Of a stretch of 64,000 nucleotides of DNA, positions 1 through 11,548 are shown piece by piece. The notes beneath the pieces were generated by a model, which was not told where the DNA came from, searched no databases, and was given only the letters and a program-made list of their open reading frames with translations. The stretch is from Vanilla planifolia (taxonomy: Eukaryota > Streptophyta > Magnoliopsida > Asparagales > Orchidaceae). The stretch is from positions 17,406,385 through 17,470,384 of the forward strand of contig CM043870.1 of the NCBI GenBank assembly GCA_023846275.1, in the 5' to 3' direction. The position numbers were made by a program, and so were the translations under genes. Numbering within the stretch: position 1 is the stretch's first letter; each line of letters begins with the position of its first letter.

Positions 1-344
1 ACTAACAAATCTCTCATATTACATAGCTTAATATATAATATGTTTTATAAATATATATCTTTAGTAATATTGATTGAGTAATTAAATTTTATATTTATAA
101 GAAAATTAATATAATGAAATAAAGTCTTATATGTTAATATCTAGAATATGAACAGTAGCATTATGTATAGTTTTTTTTATTAATTATATATAAAAAATAT
201 TAATACTATAAACTATTATGACGCATAAAATAATCATAAATATTTTTTTCAAAGTGCATATATTAGATAATTTAGAAAAGTTTAGATGTTGTTCGTAATC
301 TTAACGGGTAACAACACAAATATGTTTTTTTGTCTTATGCATGC
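1..344 (+). repeat. Partial spacer upstream of 5S copy 1
   Basis: This is the last part of a unit cut by the window edge; position 1 matches position 2216 of the next unit. It is AT-rich and carries no open reading frame of note. Its last ~45 bp hold the conserved upstream elements of the first 5S gene, annotated separately. Confidence 0.9.
318..323 (+). promoter_or_regulatory. TATA-like element of 5S copy 1 (-27 to -22)
   Basis: AAATAT lies at -27 to -22 from the inferred start. Plant 5S genes usually have an AT-rich TATA-like motif near -28, a GC pair near -12 and C at -1. Here the TATA-like motif and the C at -1 (position 344) are present, but -12 is T and no GC pair is seen. A T7 run (325-331) follows the motif. 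The element is conserved in the upstream regions of the other copies. The function is inferred from position only. Confidence 0.6.
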
Positions 345-346
345 AT
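337..346 (+). promoter_or_regulatory. 10-bp palindrome ATGCATGCAT across the 5S start
   Basis: A perfect palindrome spans -8 to +2 of copy 1, overlapping the start of transcription and the 5' end of helix I. It recurs in all copies except copy 23, where -8 is changed. Its core matches the CATGCATG (RY/Sph) motif known from seed promoters, but a role at a Pol III gene is unproven and it may be fortuitous. Confidence 0.5.
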
Positions 347-462
347 GTGCGACCATACCAGCATTATGGCACTGGATCTCATTAGAACTCCAAAGTTAAG
401 CATGCTTGGGCGAGAGTAGTATTGGGATGGGTGACCTCTTGAGAAGTCCTCGTGTTGCACAT
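345..462 (+). rRNA. 5S rRNA, copy 1 (array consensus)
   Basis: This encodes 5S rRNA of the large ribosomal subunit, transcribed by RNA polymerase III. The ends were set by similarity to plant 5S and by helix I: the first nine bases (AUGUGCGAC) pair without mismatch with the 3' end (GUGUUGCACAU, last eight pairs plus C9-G110). The internal promoter is well kept. The A-box region AAGTTAAGCATGCTTGGG carries one G-to-A change from the usual plant form (+58). The GGGCGAGAGTAG segment follows, and the C-box core GGATGGGTGACC is unchanged. Compared with typical angiosperm 5S there are about 17 differences, mostly C/G to T/A. Paired positions change together: 20/58, 29/48, 78/98 and the first three pairs of helix I. 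This argues for function. The length of 118 nt against the usual 118-121 is normal. Confidence 0.97.
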
Positions 463-463
463 G

Positions 464-469
464 TTTTTT
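464..469 (+). terminator. Pol III T6 terminator of 5S copy 1
   Basis: A run of six T begins two bases after the last helix I base, separated by one G. RNA polymerase III stops at four or more T on the non-template strand, so this is a sufficient terminator. The same G-T6 arrangement follows the other copies except 21, 28 and 29, where the G is also T. Confidence 0.88.
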
Positions 470-569
470 CATAGAATTCTATTTTCTAATGAATGATAAT
501 TTATTTTCACATACTAATGTTAAAAAAGGTAAATTCTTATAAATGATATTTTATAATTATCATATTTTT

Positions 570-1325
570 AATCAAGTTTTAATAATAACTTTACGACATT
601 ATTGTTAACTTCATAAAATAAAAAATATGGCACATAATATGATGTAGTAAAATAATAACCTTAATTTAGTTCAATATTGAGCAAAATGGCTTATATGAAT
701 TAAAATAAATTAAGGTTAATTTATGTTTATAATGGTATATATATGATATGCATAGAATTTTCTCAACATAAAAATATTATATTATAAAATATCAAAAGTA
801 TAAAATTATATTATTAATGTTAAATATTATTTATATTTATATATAACATATATATCACATCACATAAATATAAAATATTATAATAAAATTATATAGATTA
901 TTTATTTATTTTTTTAAGTTTAGGCATAAAAAAGATAATATTAAATTAATAGTCATAATATTCTCTAAGTATTTTTAATATTCTAAAATAATAATAATCC
1001 TCAAAAAATTTTTATCTTTTATTATTAAAAAATATTATATTTCATTTACTTTTTATACTTATTAAATTATAAGTTTAATTTTGAAACTGTAATTCTTATT
1101 AAATTATTTTTCTATCTTTTTTCTTTTTATCATGATCGCTCACATATTCTCTTTCCTCTCGATCCTATTATCATCTTATTCTTTCTTTACTTTTTATCTT
1201 ATTATATTATTCTTGGCCTCTCTCTCTTCTGCCATTCTCTACTCCGTCATCTCTCTCTCTCTCTCTCTCTCTATTTTGTTAATTCTTTCGATCGCTTCTA
1301 TGTTCTCTCTTTTCATTTTCTTTTC
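570..1325 (+). repeat. Subrepeat A of the spacer (shown in unit 1)
   Basis: This is the first half of an internal duplication inside the spacer. It aligns with the following ~770 bp at an offset of 750 bp (751-760 with 1501-1510; 1128-1135 with 1878-1885). The offset grows to 765 bp after the CT tract (1301-1310 with 2066-2075). Both halves share the order: AT-rich part, ATAGAATTTTCT motif, TAATATTCTAAAATAATAAT motif, pyrimidine-rich block opening with ATCAT, CT microsatellite, TGTTCTCTCTTTT. The left boundary is approximate. The same arrangement is present in every unit. Confidence 0.8.
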
Positions 1326-1330
1326 ATAAT
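1105..1330 (+). repeat. Pyrimidine-rich block A with CT microsatellite
   Basis: The + strand is almost all C and T in long runs here, around the (CT)11 tract at 1251-1272. The equivalent tract in other units has 10 to 17 CT and is the most length-variable site of the unit. It is on the same strand as the 5S RNA. Such blocks can adopt triplex (H-DNA) structure (general knowledge); any role here is unknown. Confidence 0.8.
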
Positions 1331-2095
1331 TAGATTTTAATAATTAGTTTATGATGTTTTTATTAATTTGATATAATAATAAACATGGTAAATCATATTG
1401 ATAAAATAAAATAATGACATTGTTTTTGTTTAATATTAAGTAAAATAACCTATAATAATCTCTAATTAATTTATTCTTATAATAATATGTATTTTATATT
1501 TATAGAATTTTCTAAATATAAAATGTTATTTTACTAAAAATTACTAATCTAAAATTATATCCTTAATACGAAATATTATTTATATTTATTATCAAAGTTA
1601 AATCATACAAAGAAAATATATTAGGATAATCTTTAAATTTATTATTTAAATAACTTTTTTAATTTTAAGTATGAATAAAATGATATTAAATTTATATTTA
1701 AAATATTCTCTATCTATTTTTAATATTCTAAAATAATAATGAATCTCGAATATTTTTTATGTCTTATTATTATTAAAAATTATACATTTTTTATTTTTAT
1801 ATTTAATAAATATTATAAGGTTAAATAATAAGAATTTAATTTTTATTAAATAAATTTTCTTATTTTTTCCTCTTTATCATAATGTCTCAGATATTGTCTC
1901 TTTTTTCTCTCTCCTATTGTCATTCTTTTATCTCTCTCTTCATTCTTTATCACATTATATTCTTTTTGGCTTCTCTCTCTCCTTTATTCTTCACTATTTT
2001 CTCATTTTCTTTCTCTCTCTCTCTCTCTCTGTTTACTTATTTATTTATTCGCTGTATCTCATCTATGTTCTCTCTTTTCTTTTTCTTTTTGTTAA
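1326..2095 (+). repeat. Subrepeat B of the spacer (shown in unit 1)
   Basis: This is the second, diverged half of the spacer duplication. Divergence from A within a unit is far greater than between the same half in different units. The duplication is therefore old, and the dimeric unit is what is being homogenised. The half ends in a pyrimidine-rich block with a (CT)8-10 tract. Confidence 0.8.
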
Positions 2096-2215
2096 ATCCT
2101 CTCTCATCTCTCTCTATTATTATTTTTCTCTTTATTTTGCTATTATTAATTTGTGAATTTCTCCCTCTCAGAGAAAAGTTACCTACATCTCCATCATCTC
2201 TTTTTCAACACAAGA
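1850..2215 (+). repeat. Pyrimidine-rich block B and tail
   Basis: This is a longer C/T-rich stretch on the + strand with (CT)9 at 2013-2030, ending at the conserved segment CAACACAAGAACTAAC. A long frame of serine, leucine and phenylalanine can be read through it in most units. CT-number changes (8, 9 or 10) and substitutions shift the frame between units, so it is not coding. Confidence 0.8.
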
Positions 2216-2559
2216 ACTAACAAATCTCTCATATTACATAGCTTAATATATAATATGTTTTATAAATATATATCTTTAGTAATATTGATTGAGTAATTAA
2301 ATTTTATATTTATAAGAAAATTAATATAATGAAATAAAGTCTTATATGTTAATATCTAGAATATGAACAGTAGCATTATGTATAGTTTTTTTTATTAATT
2401 ATATATAAAAAATATTAATACTATAAACTATTATGACGCATAAAATAATCATAAATATTTTTTTCAAAGTGCATATATTAGATAATTTAGAAAAGTTTAG
2501 ATGTTGTTCGTAATCTTAACGGGTAACAACACAAATATGTTTTTTTGTCTTATGCATGC

Positions 2560-2677
2560 ATGTGCGACCATACCAGCATTATGGCACTGGATCTCATTAG
2601 AACTCCAAAGTTAAGCATGCTTGGGCGAGAGTAGTATTGGGATGGGTGACCTCTTGAGAAGTCCTCGTGTTGCACAT
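2560..2677 (+). rRNA. 5S rRNA, copy 2 (consensus)
   Basis: Identical to copy 1 over all 118 nt, 2215 bp downstream of it. AAATAT motif, T7 run and start palindrome are intact upstream; G-T6 terminator follows. Confidence 0.97.
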
Positions 2678-3460
2678 GTTTTTTCATAGAATTCTATTTT
2701 CTAATGAATGATAATTTATTTTCACATACTAATGTTAAAAAAGGTAAATTCTTATAAATGATATTTTATAATTATCATATTTTTAATCAAGTTTTAATAA
2801 TAACTTTACGACATTATTGTTAACTTCATAAAATAAAAAATATGGCACATAATATGATGTAGTAAAATAATAACCTTAATTTAGTTCAATATTGAGCAAA
2901 ATGGCTTATATGAATTAAAATAAATTAAGGTTAATTTATGTTTATAATGGTATATATATGATATGCATAGAATTTTCTCAACATAAAAATATTATATTAT
3001 AAAATATCAAAAGTATAAAATTATATTATTAATGTTAAATATTATTTATATTTATATATAACATATATATCACATCACATAAATATAAAATATTATAATA
3101 AAATTATATAGATTATTTATTTATTTTTTTAAGTTTAGGCATAAAAAAGATAATATTAAATTAATAGTCATAATATTCTCTAAGTATTTTTAATATTCTA
3201 AAATAATAATAATCCTCAAAAAATTTTTAACTTTTATTATTAAAAAATATTATATTTCATTTACTTTTTATACTTATTAAATTATAAGTTTAATTTTGAA
3301 ACTGTAATTCTTATTAAATTATTTTTCTATCTTTTTTCTTTTTATCATGATCGCTCACATATTCTCTTTCCTCTCGATCCTATTATCATCTTATTCTTTC
3401 TTTACTTTTTATCTTATTATATTATACTTGGCCTCTCTCTCTTCTGCCATTCTCTACTCC

Positions 3461-3495
<35 letters not shown>

Positions 3496-4783
3496 ATTTT
3501 GTTAATTCTTTCGATCGCTTCTATGTTCTCTCTTTTCATTTTCTTTTCATAATTAGTTTTTAATAATTAGTTTATGATGTTTTTATTAATTTGATATAAT
3601 AATAAACATGGTAAATCATATTGATAAAATAAAATAATGACATTGTTTTTGTTTAATATTAAGTAAAAGAACCTATAATAATCTCTAATTAATTTATTCT
3701 TATAATAATATGTATTTTATATTTATAGAATTTTCTAAATATAAAATGTTATTTTACTAAAAATTACTAATCTAAAATTATATCCTTGATACGAAATATT
3801 ATTTATATTTATTATCAAAGTTAAATCATACAAAGAAAATATATTAGGATAATCATTAAATTTATTATTTAAATAACTTTTTTAATTTTAAGTATGAATA
3901 AAATGATATTAAATTTATATTTAAAATATTCTCTATCTATTTTTAATATTCTAAAATAATAATGAATCTCGAATATTTTTTATGTCTTATTATTATTAAA
4001 AATTATACATTTTTTATTTTTATATTTAATAAATATTATAAGGTTAAATAATAAGAATTTAATTTTTATTAAATAAATTTTCTTATTTTTTCCTCTTTAT
4101 CATAATGTCTCAGATATTGTCTCTTTTCTCTCTCTCCTATTGTCATTCTTTTATCTCTCTCTTCATTCTTTATCACATTATATTCTTTTTGGCTTCTCTC
4201 TCTCCTTTATTCTTCACTATTTTCTCATTTTCTTTCTCTCTCTCTCTCTCTCTGTTTACTTATTTATTTATTCGCTGTATCTCATCTATGTTCTCTCTTT
4301 TCTTTTTCTTTTTGTTAAATCCTCTCTCATCTCTCTCTATTATTATTTTTCTCTTTATTTTGCTATTATTAATTTGTGAATTTCTCCCTCTCAGAGAAAA
4401 GTTACCTACATCTCCATCATCTCTTTTTCAACACAAGAACTAACAAATCTCTCATATTACATAGCTTAATATATAATATGTTTTATAAATATATATCTTT
4501 AGTAATATTGATTGAGTAATTAAATTTTATATTTATAAGAAAATTAATATAATGAAATAAAGTCTTATATGTTAATATCTAGAATATGAACAGTAGCATT
4601 ATGTATAGTTTTTTTTATTAATTATATATAAAAAAATATTAATACTATAAACTATTATGACGCATAAAATAATCATAAATATTTTTTTCAAAGTGCATAT
4701 ATTAGATAATTTAGAAAAGTTTAGATGTTGTTCGTAATCTTAACGGGTAACAACACAAATATGTTTTTTTGTCTTATGCATGC
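2678..4783 (+). repeat. Intergenic spacer 2
   Basis: Same layout as the reference spacer. CT tract A is (CT)13 followed by an interrupting TT and one more CT (3466-3493), the only such interruption seen. Carries AGAACC near 3668, CCTTGATAC near 3784 (shared with spacers 3 and 4) and one extra A in the A-run near 4630. Confidence 0.9.
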
Positions 4784-4901
4784 ATGTGCGACCATACCAG
4801 CATTATGGCACTGGATCTCATTAGAACTCCAAAGTTAAGCATGCTTGGGCGAGAGTAGTATTGGGATGGGTGACCTCTTGAGAAGTCCTCGTGTTGCACA
4901 T
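4784..4901 (+). rRNA. 5S rRNA, copy 3 (consensus)
   Basis: Identical to copy 1. The preceding unit is long (2224 bp) because of the longer CT tract A and an extra A, not because of changes near the gene. Confidence 0.97.
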
Positions 4902-7000
4902 GTTTTTTCATAGAATTCTATTTTCTAATGAATGATAATTTATTTTCACATACTAATGTTAAAAAAGGTAAATTCTTATAAATGATATTTTATAATTATC
5001 ATATTTTTAATCAAGTTTTAATAATAACTTTACGACATTATTGTTAACTTCATAAAATAAAAAATATGGCACATAATATGATGTAGTAAAATAATAACCT
5101 TAATTTAGTTCAATATTGAGCAAAATGGCTTATATGAATTAAAATAAATTAAGGTTAATTTATGTTTATAATGGTATATATATGATATGCATAGAATTTT
5201 CTCAACATAAAAATATTATATTATAAAATATCAAAAGTATAAAATTATATTATTAATGTTAAATATTATTTATATTTATATATAACATATATATCACATC
5301 ACATAAATATAAAATATTATAATAAAATTATATAGATTATTTATTTATTTTTTTAAGTTTAGGCATAAAAACGATAATATTAAATTAATAGTCATAATAT
5401 TCTCTAAGTATTTTTAATATTCTAAAATAATAATAATCCTCAAAAAATTTTTAACTTTTATTATTAAAAAATATTATATTTCATTTACTTTTTATACTTA
5501 TGAAATTATAAGTTTAATTTTGAAACTGTAATTCTTATTAAATTATTTTTCTATCTTTTTTCTTTTTATCATGATCGCTCACATATTCTCTTTCCTCTCG
5601 ATCCTATTATCATCTTATTCTTTCTTTACTTTTTATCTTATTATATTATACTTGGCCTCTCTCTCTTCTGCCATTCTCTACTCCGTCATCTCTCTCTCTC
5701 TCTCTCTCTCTCTATTTTGTTAATTCTTTCGATCGCTTCTATGTTCTCTCTTTTCATTTTCTTTTCATAATTAGTTTTTAATAATTAGTTTATGATGTTT
5801 TTATTAATTTGATATAATAATAAACATGGTAAATCATATTGATAAAATAAAATAATGACATTGTTTTTGTTTAATATTAAGTAAAATAACCTATAATAAT
5901 CTCTAATTAATTTATTCTTATAATAATATGTATTTTATATTTATAGAATTTTCTAAATATAAAATGTTATTTTACTAAAAATTACTAATCTAAAATTATA
6001 TCCTTGATACGAAATATTATTTATATTTATTATCAAAGTTAAATCATACAAAGAAAATATATTAGGATAATCATTAAATTTATTATTTAAATAACTTTTT
6101 TAATTTTAAGTATGAATAAAATGATATTAAATTTATATTTAAAATATTCTCTATCTATTTTTAATATTCTAAAATAATAATGAATCTCGAATATTTTTTA
6201 TGTCTTATTATTATTAAAAATTATACATTTTTTATTTTTATATTTAATAAATATTATAAGGTTAAATAATAAGAATTTAATTTTTATTAAATAAATTTTC
6301 TTATTTTTTCCTCTTTATCATAATGTCTCAGATATTGTCTCTTTTCTCTCTCTCCTATTGTCATTCTTTTATCTCTCTCTTCATTCTTTATCACATTATA
6401 TTCTTTTTGGCTTCTCTCTCTCCTTTATTCTTCACTATTTTCTCATTTTCTTTCTCTCTCTCTCTCTCTCTGTTTACTTATTTATTTATTCGCTGTATCT
6501 CATCTATGTTCTCTCTTTTCTTTTTCTTTTCGTTAAATCCTCTCTCATCTCTCTCTATTATTATTTTTCTCTTTATTTTGCTATTATTAATTTGTGAATT
6601 TCTCCCTCTCAGAGAAAAGTTACCTACATCTCCATCATCTCTTTTTCAACACAAGAACTAACAAATCTCTCATATTACATAGCTTAATATATAATATGTT
6701 TTATAAATATATATCTTTAGTAATATTGATTGAGTAATTAAATTTTATATTTATAAGAAAATTAATATAATGAAATAAAGTCTTATATGTTAATATCTAG
6801 AATATGAACAGGAGCATTATGTATAGTTTTTTTTATTAATTATATATAAAAAATATTAATACTATAAACTATTATGACGCATAAAATAATCATAAATATT
6901 TTTTTCAAAGTGCATATATTAGATAATTTAGAAAAGTTTAGATGTTGTTCGTAATCTTAACGGGTAACAACACAAATATGTTTTTTTGTCTTATGCATGC
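4902..7000 (+). repeat. Intergenic spacer 3
   Basis: (CT)12 at 5690-5713. Private variants are AAAACGATAAT near 5370, TTTCGTTAAATCC near 6529 and CAGGAGC near 6808. Shares CTTATGAAATT (near 5500) and CCTTGATAC with spacer 4. No gene. Confidence 0.9.
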
Positions 7001-7118
7001 ATGTGCGACCATACCAGCATTATGGCACTGGATCTCATTAGAACTCCAAAGTTAAGCATGCTTGGGCGAGAGTAGTATTGGGATGGGTGACCTCTTGAGA
7101 AGTCCTCGTGTTGCACAT
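7001..7118 (+). rRNA. 5S rRNA, copy 4 (consensus)
   Basis: Identical to copy 1; proximal upstream elements and terminator unchanged. Confidence 0.97.
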
Positions 7119-9217
7119 GTTTTTTCATAGAATTCTATTTTCTAATGAATGATAATTTATTTTCACATACTAATGTTAAAAAAGGTAAATTCTTATAAAT
7201 GATATTTTATAATTATCATATTTTTAATCAAGTTTTAATAATAACTTTACGACATTATTGTTAACTTCATAAAATAAAAAATATGGCACATAATATGATG
7301 TAGTAAAATAATAACCTTAATTTAGTTCAATATTGAGCAAAATGGCTTATATGAATTAAAATAAATTAAGGTTAATTTATGTTTATAATGGTATATATAT
7401 GATATGCATAGAATTTTCTCAACATAAAAATATTATATTATAAAATATCAAAAGTATAAAATTATATTATTAATGTTAAATATTATTTATATTTATATAT
7501 AACATATATATCACATCACATAAATATAAAATATTATAATAAAATTATATAGATTATTTATTTATTTTTTTAAGTTTAGGCATAAAAAAGATAATATTAA
7601 ATTAATAGTCATAATATTCTCTAAGTATTTTTAATATTCTAAAATAATAATAATCCTCAAAAAATTTTTAACTTTTATTATTAAAAAATATTATATTTCA
7701 TTTACTTTTTATACTTATGAAATTATAAGTTTAATTTTGAAACTGTAATTCTTATTAAATTATTTTTCTATCTTTTTTCTTTTTATCATGATCGCTCACA
7801 TATTCTCTTTCCTCTCGATCCTATTATCATCTTATTCTTTCTTTACTTTTTATCTTATTATATTATACTTGGCCTCTCTCTCTTCTGCCATTCTCTACTC
7901 CGTCATCTCTCTCTCTCTCTCTCTCTCTCTATTTTGTTAATTCTTTCGATCGCTTCTATGTTCTCTCTTTTCATTTTCTTTTCATAATTAGTTTTTAATA
8001 ATTAGTTTATGATGTTTTTATTAATTTGATATAATAATAAACATGGTAAATCATATTGATAAAATAAAATAATGACATTGTTTTTGTTTAATATTAAGTA
8101 AAAGAACCTATAATAATCTCTAATTAATTTATTCTTATAATAATATGTATTTTATATTTATAGAATTTTCTAAATATAAAATGTTATTTTACTAAAAATT
8201 ACTAATCTAAAATTATATCCTTGATACGAAATATTATTTATATTTATTATCAAAGTTAAATCATACAAAGAAAATATATTAGGATAATCATTAAATTTAT
8301 TATTTAAATAACTTTTTTAATTTTAAGTATGAATAAAATGATATTAAATTTATATTTAAAATATTCTCTATCTATTTTTAATATTCTAAAATAATAATGA
8401 ATCTCGAATATTTTTTATGTCTTATTATTATTAAAAATTATACATTTTTTATTTTTATATTTAATAAATATTATAAGGTTAAATAATAAGAATTTTATTT
8501 TTATTAAATAAATTTTCTTATTTTTTCCTCTTTATCATAATGTCTCAGATATTGTCTCTTTTCTCTCTCTCCTATTGTCATTCTTTTATCTCTCTCTTCA
8601 TTCTTTATCACATTATATTCTTTTTGGCTTCTCTCTCTCCTTTATTCTTCACTATTTTCTCATTTTCTTTCTCTCTCTCTCTCTCTCTGTTTACTTATTT
8701 ATTTATTCGCTGTATCTCATCTATGTTCTCTCTTTTCTTTTTCTTTTTGTTAAATCCTCTCTCATCTCTCTCTATTATTATTTTTCTCTTTATTTTGCTA
8801 TTATTAATTTGTGAATTTCTCCCTCTCAGAGAAAAGTTACCTACATCTCCATCATCTCTTTTTCAACACAAGAACTAACAAATCTCTCATATTACATAGC
8901 TTAATATATAATATGTTTTATAAATATATATCTTTAGTAATATTGATTGAGTAATTAAATTTTATATTTATAAGAAAATTAATATAATGAAATAAAGTCT
9001 TATATGTTAATATCTAGAATATGAACAGTAGCATTATGTATAGTTTTTTTTATTAATTATATATAAAAAATATTAATACTATAAACTATTATGACGCATA
9101 AAATAATCATAAATATTTTTTTCAAAGTGCATATATTAGATAATTTAGAAAAGTTTAGATGTTGTTCGTAATCTTAACGGGTAACAACACAAATATGTTT
9201 TTTTGTCTTATGCATGC
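7119..9217 (+). repeat. Intergenic spacer 4
   Basis: (CT)12 at 7907-7930. Shares CTTATGAAATT and CCTTGATAC with spacer 3 and AGAACC with spacers 2, 5 and 6. Private T in AATTTTATTTTT near 8495. Confidence 0.9.
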
Positions 9218-9335
9218 ATGTGCGACCATACCAGCATTATGGCACTGGATCTCATTAGAACTCCAAAGTTAAGCATGCTTGGGCGAGAGTAGTATTGGGA
9301 TGGGTGACCTCTTGAGAAGTCCTCGTGTTGCACAT
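9218..9335 (+). rRNA. 5S rRNA, copy 5 (consensus)
   Basis: Identical to copy 1; G-T6 terminator. Confidence 0.97.
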
Positions 9336-11430
9336 GTTTTTTCATAGAATTCTATTTTCTAATGAATGATAATTTATTTTCACATACTAATGTTAAAAAA
9401 GGTAAATTCTTATAAATGATATTTTATAATTATCATATTTTTAATCAAGTTTTAATAATAACTTTACGACATTATTGTTAACTTCATAAAATAAAAAATA
9501 TGGCACATAATATGATGTAGTAAAATAATAACCTTAATTTAGTTCAATATTGAGCAAAATGGCTTATATGAATTAAAATAAATTAAGGTTAATTTATGTT
9601 TATAATGGTATATATATGATATGCATAGAATTTTCTCAACATAAAAATATTATATTATAAAATATCAAAAGTATAAAATTATATTATTAATGTTAAATAT
9701 TATTTATATTTATATATAACATATATATCACATCACATAAATATAAAATATTATAATAAAATTATATAGATTATTTATTTATTTTTTTAAGTTTAGGCAT
9801 AAAAAAGATAATATTAAATTAATAGTCATAATATTCTCTAAGTATTTTTAATATTCTAAAATAATAATAATCCTCAAAAAATTTTTAACTTTTATTATTA
9901 AAAAATATTATATTTCATTTACTTTTTATACTTATTAAATTATAAGTTTAATTTTGAAACTGTAATTCTTATTAAATTATTTTTCTATCTTTTTTCTTTT
10001 TATCATGATCGCTCACATATTCTCTTTCCTCTCGATCCTATTATCATCTTATTCTTTCTTTACTTTTTATCTTATTATATTATTCTTGGCCTCTCTCTCT
10101 TCTGCCATTCTCTACTCCGTCATCTCTCTCTCTCTCTCTCTCTATTTTGTTAATTCTTTCGATCGCTTCTATGTTCTCTCTTTTCATTTTCTTTTCATAA
10201 TTAGATTTTAATAATTAGTTTATGATGTTTTTATTAATTTGATATAATAATAAACATGGTAAATCATATTGATAAAATAAAATAATGACATTGTTTTTGT
10301 TTAATATTAAGTAAAAGAACCTATAATAATCTCTAATTAATTTATTCTTATAATAATATGTATTTTATATTTATAGAATTTTCTAAATATAAAATGTTAT
10401 TTTACTAAAAATTACTAATCTAAAATTATATCCTTAATACGAAATATTATTTATATTTATTATCAAAGTTAAATCATACAAAGAAAATATATTAGGATAA
10501 TCTTTAAATTTATTATTTAAATAACTTTTTTAATTTTAAGTATGAATAAAATGATATTAAATTTATATTTAAAATATTCTCTATCTATTTTTAATATTCT
10601 AAAATAATAATGAATCTCGAATATTTTTTATGTCTTATTATTATTAAAAATTATACATTTTTTATTTTTATATTTAATAAATATTATAAGGTTAAATAAT
10701 AAGAATTTAATTTTTATTAAATAAATTTTCCTATTTTTTCCTCTTTATCATAATGTCTCAGATATTGTCTCTTTTTTCTCTCTCCTATTGTCATTCTTTT
10801 ATCTCTCTCTTCATTCTTTATCACATTATATTCTTTTTGGCTTCTCTCTCTCCTTTATTCTTCACTATTTTCTCATTTTCTTTCTCTCTCTCTCTCTCTC
10901 TGTTTACTTATTTATTTATTCGCTGTATCTCATCTATGTTCTCTCTTTTCTTTTTCTTTTTGTTAAATCCTCTCTCATCTCTCTCTATTATTATTTTTCT
11001 CTTTATTTTGCTATTATTAATTTGTGAATTTCTCCCTCTCAGAGAAAAGTTACCTACATCTCCATCATCTCTTTTTCAACACAAGAACTAACAAATCTCT
11101 CATATTACATAGCTTAATATATAATATGTTTTATAAATATATATCTTTAGTAATATTGATTGAGTAATTAAATTTTATATTTATAAGAAAATTAATATAA
11201 TGAAATAAAGTCTTATATGTTAATATCTAGAATATGAACAGTAGCATTATGTATAGTTTTTTTTATTAATTATATATAAAAAATATTAATACTATAAACT
11301 ATTATGACGCATAAAATAATCATAAATATTTTTTTCAAAGTGCATATATTAGATAATTTAGAAAAGTTTAGATGTTGTTCGTAATCTTAACGGGTAACAA
11401 CACAAATATGTTTTTTTGTCTTATGCATGC
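9336..11430 (+). repeat. Intergenic spacer 5
   Basis: (CT)10 at 10124-10143, joint shortest of all. Shares TTAGATTTTAAT (near 10202) and the ATTATTCTTGG form with spacer 1, four units away. Has TTTTCCTATTTT near 10730, also found in spacers 19 and 26. Confidence 0.9.
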
Positions 11431-11548
11431 ATGTGCGACCATACCAGCATTATGGCACTGGATCTCATTAGAACTCCAAAGTTAAGCATGCTTGGGCGAG
11501 AGTAGTATTGGGATGGGTGACCTCTTGAGAAGTCCTCGTGTTGCACAT
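11431..11548 (+). rRNA. 5S rRNA, copy 6 (consensus)
   Basis: Identical to copy 1; the preceding unit is among the shortest (2213 bp) owing to (CT)10. Confidence 0.97.

Larger units (their letters stand above)
463..2559 (+). repeat. Intergenic spacer 1 (reference spacer)
   Basis: This spacer serves as the reference layout: terminator, ~100 bp AT-rich, subrepeat A (~570-1325), subrepeat B (~1326-2095), pyrimidine-rich tail (~2096-2215), then the AT-rich promoter side. CT tract A is (CT)11 at 1251-1272; CT tract B is (CT)9 at 2013-2030. Variants shared with spacer 5 are a T before CTTGG near 1211 and TTAGATTTTAAT near 1331. No gene is seen. Confidence 0.9.

Noticed and set aside
1132-1329. A 65-72-residue reading frame starting MIAHIFSF in subrepeat A of many units
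   Set aside because: Same cause: pyrimidine-rich DNA with a (CT)10-17 tract whose length changes the C-terminal sequence from unit to unit. It is the diverged counterpart of the frame in subrepeat B, so it follows the spacer duplication.
1882-2220. A 112-residue reading frame rich in serine, leucine, isoleucine and phenylalanine, repeated in most units (for example 4105-4443, 6323-6661, 8540-8878), resembling a small membrane protein
   Set aside because: It is read from the CT/TTC-rich spacer strand. CT tract B varies between 8, 9 and 10 repeats, which shifts the frame and gives 71-, 90- and 101-residue versions in different units. A second overlapping frame is equally open. No conserved start context or domain is seen.
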